From Topomyia yanbarensis (lineage: Eukaryota; Arthropoda; Insecta; Diptera; Culicidae), in the NCBI RefSeq assembly GCF_030247195.1, contig NC_080672.1:82706113-82770112 (forward strand): a stretch of DNA of 64,000 nucleotides. The letters run 5' to 3'. Made by a program: the position numbers and the translations under genes. Position 1 is the first letter of the stretch. Each line of letters starts with the position of its first letter. A model generated the notes under the pieces. It did not search any database, had not been told where the DNA came from, and saw only the letters and a program-made list of their open reading frames with translations. Shown here piece by piece: positions 58,151 to 64,000 of this stretch.

Positions 58151-60140
58151 ATTGAAACCCCCATGCCCTGCTCTTCGCCCCTTACTTCTTTCCCAACCAC
58201 AAGCCCACTCATGTTCTGCAGCCATATGCAGACTCATTGACTACCTCGCGATGATGACCCTGAACGAGCGCGAAGTTCGCTTCGACATCATCGACGTACG
58301 ACGGACGAAAAAAAAAATGGCAAACGAGTCCATTCTGTACATTTGTGTAAATGTGCATTTGAATAAAGATTAACCAGTGTTCCCCTTCTCCACGTAGCAG
58401 GCCAGAGAGAGTGACCATCTCACGGGTTGTTCGGCATGTTCGAGCTCCCCAACCCAACCAATCAAAAACGGTCATCATACACGCGGGGTGCTACAATTAC
58501 CCGCGAGGGTGATGATAATATGATGCAACAGTTACGCTCGCTACTGCCGGTTCTCTTTTTTTATCGACGCATATCAACGACGGCGACCGCACAGTTCACG
58601 GCTCTGGTTTGTGGTTGACATAAGGTCGACTTGGCGCGGCGGTGCTGCAAACTGCACCACTTTGCTTCGCATAAAGGTCTATCCGCACTAGACCGATCCG
58701 ATCCGATCCGACCCGACTTTTTCATCTTCGGATTCGCTCGGGTTGTTGATGTAATGGTATTGGTAGCATGTCGGGCGTCCGACGCAAAAAAGAATCGTTG
58801 CCAACGATATTCCTCGAACAGACTCTCCGACTTTTTTCTGCTTCTCCACCGACCGGCTCGAACAGAGAGAGAGAACGTGTGAGGCAACCAAAGCAGGTAA
58901 AATGATTCTTCTGCTGGTGTGGGACAGCATGTCGTCCACTCAGAAAGGAAAAATAATATCGTCAATAACTTTTGCTTCTACCCATGCTTGAACGGCTTGA
59001 CCAGAGGCGCATATGAGATAGCGGACAGATTTGTTTTCCAACCGGTGCGGAATTGATTCTATGCCGGGATAGCTAGGATTCCTTCCGATTTTACTTTCAG
59101 GTTGTTTTTGTTGCCGAGCTGGATGTTCAAATTTGTTTATGAACACCGTAACGTAGGATATTTGTGCTATTTGCGGGTCCCGGTTGAATTTTGTACATCG
59201 ATAGGAAGAATGTTCTCGATTTGTTGACAAATATATCATTTTTGCTTGAAGCGAAACTGAGGCATGTTCTAACCCCGACTGCTGTTAAAATGCATGAAAT
59301 GATAGCGTTTGGGTTTACAACCAGACTCAGTTTCGCGGTCAAGCAGCGCATATTTCAATTCAACTAAACATTAATTGTTTTTATCGGGGCATACTATGAT
59401 GGTCGAACCCTAATATTTCTTAATTCGACCGAACGTTTTATTGATTCTAATAATGATCATATTTTATTATTTAAACAACGAACTTCTTTGTTTGCATTGA
59501 TCGTATCAACAATATTTATGTATAAAAATTACACCAGCTCAAAGCAATAAAACAAAACACGCAAATGATGTGTGTTAAAGAATTCTTCCAATCCAACAAA
59601 ACAGAATTTGTTAACTAATCCTTTTCTTGAAATGTAACAGAATCTTTTTTTGATTGAATAATGTGGAATTTTCAGCAAAAGTCGCCGAATGCGGAGCGAA
59701 TATTAGAAAACTTAAGTTGGAAATACCAACATTCGAACAATGTTTCCTATTTAAGATTTGCAGATTGCGAAGTTTGTAGACAAGACTTATTTTAGTTTTG
59801 TAATTTCATTTAGGCGTCTTACGCAATATATTTTACTATAGAAGTTTCGCGAACCAATACAGCAAAATCGGTACGTCGTAGAAACCTATGTGATCCAATA
59901 TAATTTCAAATTAAAAACTTCTAGATGTTTTAATAACGTAAAATAAATTGTTAGTAGAAGAAAGCACGACGAAATAGGGTGATAAGTCACCATTCCTGCA
60001 GAGGTGTGGGCGGCGCATTTTTCTACATTCGTGAAGCTCGTTAGAGCATTTAACATTTTAAGCCGTCATATGTTTTCGATATGTATAATATATTGTATAT
60101 CAAGGCGTTGTGGAGCGTGCACCTTACAATGAATTTTGTT
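58151..60140. other. No gene supported; GC-richer left part
   Basis: 58150-58960 has GATCC/GACCG short runs (58690-58720) and overlapping frames up to 134 codons on the minus strand, none recognised. 58960-60140 is AT-rich. Nothing else identified. Confidence 0.4.
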
Positions 60141-60144
60141 ATTT

Positions 60145-60730
60145 GAATGGTTGGCGTCCGAAAGGGGCTAACCCACATTTTGATTTTTTTATTGTCTATC
60201 CCGAGATAAACTCGCATTTCGTCGATTTGTTGTTATATGTTTCACACATGAGTGCGAACGAAACAAAAATAAACGTCAAATCGTTTTTCGCTTGCACTAA
60301 TGCAAAGAGAATTGGCGCGTGATTCGGCGAACGGCTTGGCGGCGCATGGCTGATATGTCACGATGTGGATTTTAGAAAAGATTCGCAATACAGGAAATGA
60401 AAAAAACTTCCGCATTTCCAAATTAACATTGTTTTTATTGTAAAAATACATTATTTTATTAGTAGTTCATTGATCCATGTTGCCAAAAAAATAAGATCAT
60501 TACATGCACTACTTTTCAATTCACGAGCATTTTCGTAATTCGGGGGGCTAACCCCGGGGGTACCTAGTACTGGGGTCACCTTCATGGTCAACTTTGACTG
60601 CTAATAGCAAAAAATCAAAAAATTATTTTCAGAATTCTTAAATAGCAGTACACGTGGATTACTTAGAACTACCAAAAAATGTCGATTTCGGAAAAAATGT
60701 GGATTAGCCCCTTGTGGACGCCAGCCATTC
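60145..60730. mobile_element. DNA-transposon derivative with ~35-bp inverted ends
   Basis: GAATGGTTGGCGTCCGAAAG at the left pairs with TTGTGGACGCCAGCCATTC at the right; GGGGCTAACCCACATTTT and AAAATGTGGATTAGCCCC continue the match. ATTT on both sides (60141-60144, 60731-60734) may be a 4-bp duplication. Internal GGGGGGCTAACCCCGGGGG (about 60542) is a GC island in an AT-rich body. Non-coding. Confidence 0.7.
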
Positions 60731-60738
60731 ATTTGTTA

Positions 60739-61483
60739 GGGACCGTTCATATACCACGTGGACAAAAAAACCGTCATTTTACCCTCCTCCTCCCCTCCGT
60801 GGACAATCCTTTACCCCTATCTGCCCCTACCCCCGCCCGCCATACTATGTCCACGTGGAGTTTCCCATTTTTTGGGCAATTTAATAAAAAAGGAGTTTTC
60901 AAAAAGTTTTCGTTTGTGTTAGACTACTATGGCGAAGAAGGTGAATGAAAATCGTTCAAACTTCCACTGCTTCCGTCTTTTGCCAAATTTTCATGGAAAT
61001 ATCTCATTTCTGAACGAAATTATAATCTTTTATATATATGTATTAAAGATTCATCATAATAACATAAAATTGAAGTAACGTATGGATTCTTCAATTGGCC
61101 TCGTAATTTCAACCACACGCTTTCAAATCTAAAACTAGAGGTATTTGACCGAGTTACAGAAGATTGAATCAAATGATTCGGACAGAACATTTTTCTCAGA
61201 TTTTGTTTCGCACGATTTCCTCTGATTTTTTTTAATGATTTGCTATTACATACTATGCTGTTATAGGCACTTTGATTATTTCAATATCATGAAAAAATTT
61301 GAAGGTATGCGCACACATGAATGACATTACAAATTTATTTCATTTTCTTATAAAAGACAAAATTATAATGATAAGTCCACGTGGACATTTTTAATACCCC
61401 CACCCGTTCCCCATGGACAAGCGTGAACTTTCGCGTGACCCCTACCCTCCCCTTAATTGTCAACGTGGTATATTGATGGTCCC
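60739..61483. mobile_element. PIF/Harbinger-like MITE with TTA duplication
   Basis: The ends GGGACCGTTCATATACCACG and CGTGGTATATTGATGGTCCC are inverted, with TTA on both sides (60736-60738, 61484-61486). Inner C-rich tracts (60780-60840, 61395-61455) and the CCACGTGGAC motif (60755, 60852, 61378) also recur. A 3-bp TWA duplication with GGG-starting ends points to PIF/Harbinger. It starts only 8 bp after the previous element. Confidence 0.72.
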
Positions 61484-61575
61484 TTATTTGTTGTATCTTC
61501 ACTGACAGACCCTTTGGCCTCAATGGTGGTTGCTTAAACTAATTACATTTCAGGATAGCAAATGTTTTAGCTTTT

Positions 61576-61733
61576 TTCGATTATAGAGGTGTTAACCTTA
61601 AGGTCATTCGCCTCTTCGGGCTAGAAAAATCTCTTATGAAAAATTTCTAACCCTATTTCCGGGGTCGGGACTCGAACCCAGGTGCGCTGCGTACAAGGCA
61701 ATCGATTTACCAACTACACTACGCCCACCCCTA
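61576..61733 (-). mobile_element. tRNA-derived SINE (Feilai-like), near full-length
   Basis: On the minus strand it has the head GTGGGCGTAGTGTAG, B box GGTTCGAGTCC, body TCTAGCCCGAAGAGGCGAAT and tail CCTCTATAATCGAA. An 11-bp duplication, TTTTAGCTTTT, flanks it (61565-61575, 61734-61744). The body is about 90% like the 29.4-kb copy by eye. Confidence 0.85.
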
Positions 61734-61744
61734 TTTTAGCTTTT

Positions 61745-62829
61745 ATCGAATTCCTCGTCAGGTTGGATTCAAAAGCCGTCGCCACACTGCACTGTTAACA
61801 ATACACTGAACTTCGGTAACAGCGCTCTGGCGATCATAGTTGGTTCTCCTGAACGGTAATCGCAAAAGAGAGTTATTGCGTACAGCTCAAACGCGGGCTT
61901 GAAGATCCAGGCGTCCGAAGATTATAGGACAATCCACCCTGAAATCTGTCTTGCCAAGGAAGATGTCGGAGTGCAAAGCGTATGAACCGACGTTGGCCGG
62001 CTTCGATTGTGACAACGCCGTTCTGGTATATAGTACGGATTCCAAACAACAGAACAATATTCTAGTGTTGAGCGAGCCTGTGCGCAATAGTGATTTTAAC
62101 CAGTGTACGTGGTGTGTGGTTTGCGTATTAGTGCCGAATCCATGATGACTACGAGATCCTTGATGTGAGAGTGTCTTGGAAAGCTCGAGTCGAAGAAATG
62201 GTATTTAAACTGAATCGGATGGCGTTTCCGCGTTGGCCGTTGTCGATCATTTAGCCATAAAATAGTGTTGTAAAAACAAAGAAACAAATCATTTTGGAGA
62301 AAAGCGTAGTGATAAATTGAAAGAATAACCTATAATACTATAGCTAGTATACAGAAAAAGGAAAAGTTTACAGAAGAAGAACTATTGATAATGGTAGTAG
62401 CACTTGAATATGAAGAAGCATCCGTCATAAAGAAAAAATGGGTTCACAAAGCTTGGAGATCGGAAAAATAGAAGTGAGATTTTGAACGTTAGTAAATCGT
62501 AGGATGGTTTGAGAAACAAGTTGGCGACAGTAAAAGTTTAGGAATGTACGGCTTTGTGCGCTTGGCCCCTAGACCGCTTAGGGTTAATCCACTTTTCCTC
62601 CTTGCTTTGCATGTTGTTCCTTTAATTGCGGTTAGATGGAAATACATTTAATTAAGAACAGGGTACCTTTTAGGTTGCTATTCAACATACGAACGCAAGA
62701 GGCTTTAGATGTGGAAGGTTAAACAATCAAAAGCATAACATTTAAAAAATTGGAAATTGACGCACTTGAATGTACATTGTTTTTGGTTTATTAAATTTTA
62801 TATGCAAATTTTTTTATTTCTTGTTTTAA
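61745..62829. other. No gene supported
   Basis: 61760-62280 is less AT-rich and has a 64-codon plus frame (61951-62145) with an even codon mix but no recognised family, and no splice evidence. 62280-62829 is AT-rich. Confidence 0.4.
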
Positions 62830-64000
62830 AAGTCCTTATTTCAAAATATTCAAATTTTTGAATCCTTGAATTTTCAAATTTTAAGAATTCTAAACTTTTA
62901 GATTCACAATTTTTTGGATTTTTTAATATACAAGCATTTAAATTTTTGAATATTAATATTTTTATTTTTAACTTCCTAAATTTTAAAACTCCTAGATTTC
63001 AATTTTTTGAGCTTTAGATTTTTAGATTTCCAAATTTTTTGATTTTTAAACTTTCTAAATTTCTGAATTTTTGATACTTGGATTTTAGATCTTTAAATTT
63101 TTAAACTCTTAACTCCTTAAATTTTTTAACTTTTTGAATTTCTGAATTCTTAAATTATAAAATTTTCAAATTCCAAAATCTTTGATTTTTTAAATTTACA
63201 AAATTTTAAATCTTTAAATTCATAAATTTTTAAATTTTTGAATTCCTAAATTTTTAAATGCTTAGCCGAATTTTTAAATTTTTGAATTTTTAAATTCTAA
63301 TTTTTTTAATTTCTTTGAATTTTCAACTTTTTAAACTGTTAAATCTTTAAAATTTTAAATCCTTAAATTTTCAAATTTTTAAGTTCTTAAATGATTGAAT
63401 TTTTAAATTCTTAAATTTTTAAATTCTTGAATTTCTAAATTTTTAAAAATTTGGGAATTTAAATATTTAAAAATTCTAAAATTTAAATATTTAAGAAATT
63501 TAAAAATTTCAAAGTATAAAAATTTAAAATCCGAAAATTCAAATAATTTAAAAATTTCAGAATTATAAAATATAAAATCTTTGAATTTTTAAATTTTTAA
63601 ATTCTTAAATTTTTAATTTTTCAAATCTTTAAATTTTCATATCTTTGAATTTTTGAATCTATGAATTTTAAAATTTTATATTTTTAAATTACTATATTTT
63701 TAAATTTATAAATTTTTAGATTTTTAAATTCTTAGATTTTTAAATTTTTAAAAAATTAAGTTTTAAAATTTTTGAATTTTTGGATCTTTAAATTTTAAAA
63801 TTTTTGGATGCTTAAATATTAAAATTTTTGAATTTTCGTATCCTAAAATATTAAAATTTAAAACTTTTAGATTCTTAGATTTTTAAATCTGCAAATTTTT
63901 AAATTATTGGATTTTCAAATTCTTAAATTTAAAAATTTTGGAACCTTGAATTTTTAAATTTTTATTTCTTGAAATTTTTAAACTTTTAGAATTTTTAAAT
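62830..64000. repeat. Degenerate A/T minisatellite running off the window
   Basis: Over 1.1 kb of variations on AAATTTTTAAATTCTT / GAATTTTTAAATT with a loose period of about 8-12 bp, nearly free of G and C. Words such as TTTTTAAATTCTTAAATTT recur dozens of times on both strands because the motif is nearly self-complementary. The right end is outside the window. Confidence 0.85.

Overview
The window looks like mosquito genomic DNA, probably an Aedes- or Culex-type culicine. It is AT-rich and intron-like or intergenic, and no open reading frame exceeds about 147 codons. Three copies of a tRNA-derived SINE closely resemble my memory of the Aedes SINE Feilai. Remnants of RNase H-bearing non-LTR retrotransposons and many short DNA-transposon derivatives fit the same picture. 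I cannot support any intact host protein-coding gene, tRNA or rRNA gene. The whole window could sit in an intron or between genes.

Layout. The backbone is an old, heavily decayed tandem repeat with a unit of about 0.45-0.49 kb. It is visible in eight blocks (1-215, 6145-7515, 11590-13520, 24999-27365, 32856-33040, 47785-48180, 51400-54135, 55540-56030). All eight lie in the same orientation, as expected if one ancestral array was split by later insertions. A second satellite family, with a 116-120 bp unit and a core reading roughly GACGCCATTTTGAAATCC then AAGATGGCG, occurs in seven blocks. Several of these form the arms of large inverted structures (1258-5614, 15479-16455, 48405-50599).

Inserted elements include three copies of a non-autonomous hAT-like family (2497-3870, 36380-37609, 40500-41101) and a second hAT-like MITE (7255-7453). 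There are TTAA-flanked MITEs (12139-12258, 19015-19111), TA-flanked pogo-like MITEs (15049-15379, 16920-17299), and a TA-flanked fold-back family with CACYCAGG ends (three copies). There are also a short Helitron (15839-16070) with a reconstructable empty site, a TTA-flanked PIF/Harbinger-like MITE (60739-61483), and several palindromic elements. Two insertions (28222-28659 and 52177-53075) are near-perfect inverted duplications, yet they carry 14- and 10-bp target duplications and A/T-rich ends like retroposons.

Coding remnants are all from retroelements. A broken reverse transcriptase/RNase H region lies at 9700-11057 (minus). A broken gag-like ORF1 with a damaged zinc knuckle lies at 56600-58150 (minus), and a second short ORF1 scrap at 23060-23142 (minus) is interrupted by a Helitron. 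The last 1.2 kb is a degenerate A/T minisatellite that runs off the window.

Less repetitive, more GC-rich stretches (about 7.6-8.7, 17.4-19.0, 44.4-46.5 and 58.0-59.0 kb) are the likeliest places for unseen exons, UTRs or enhancers, but nothing in them can be called a gene from sequence alone.
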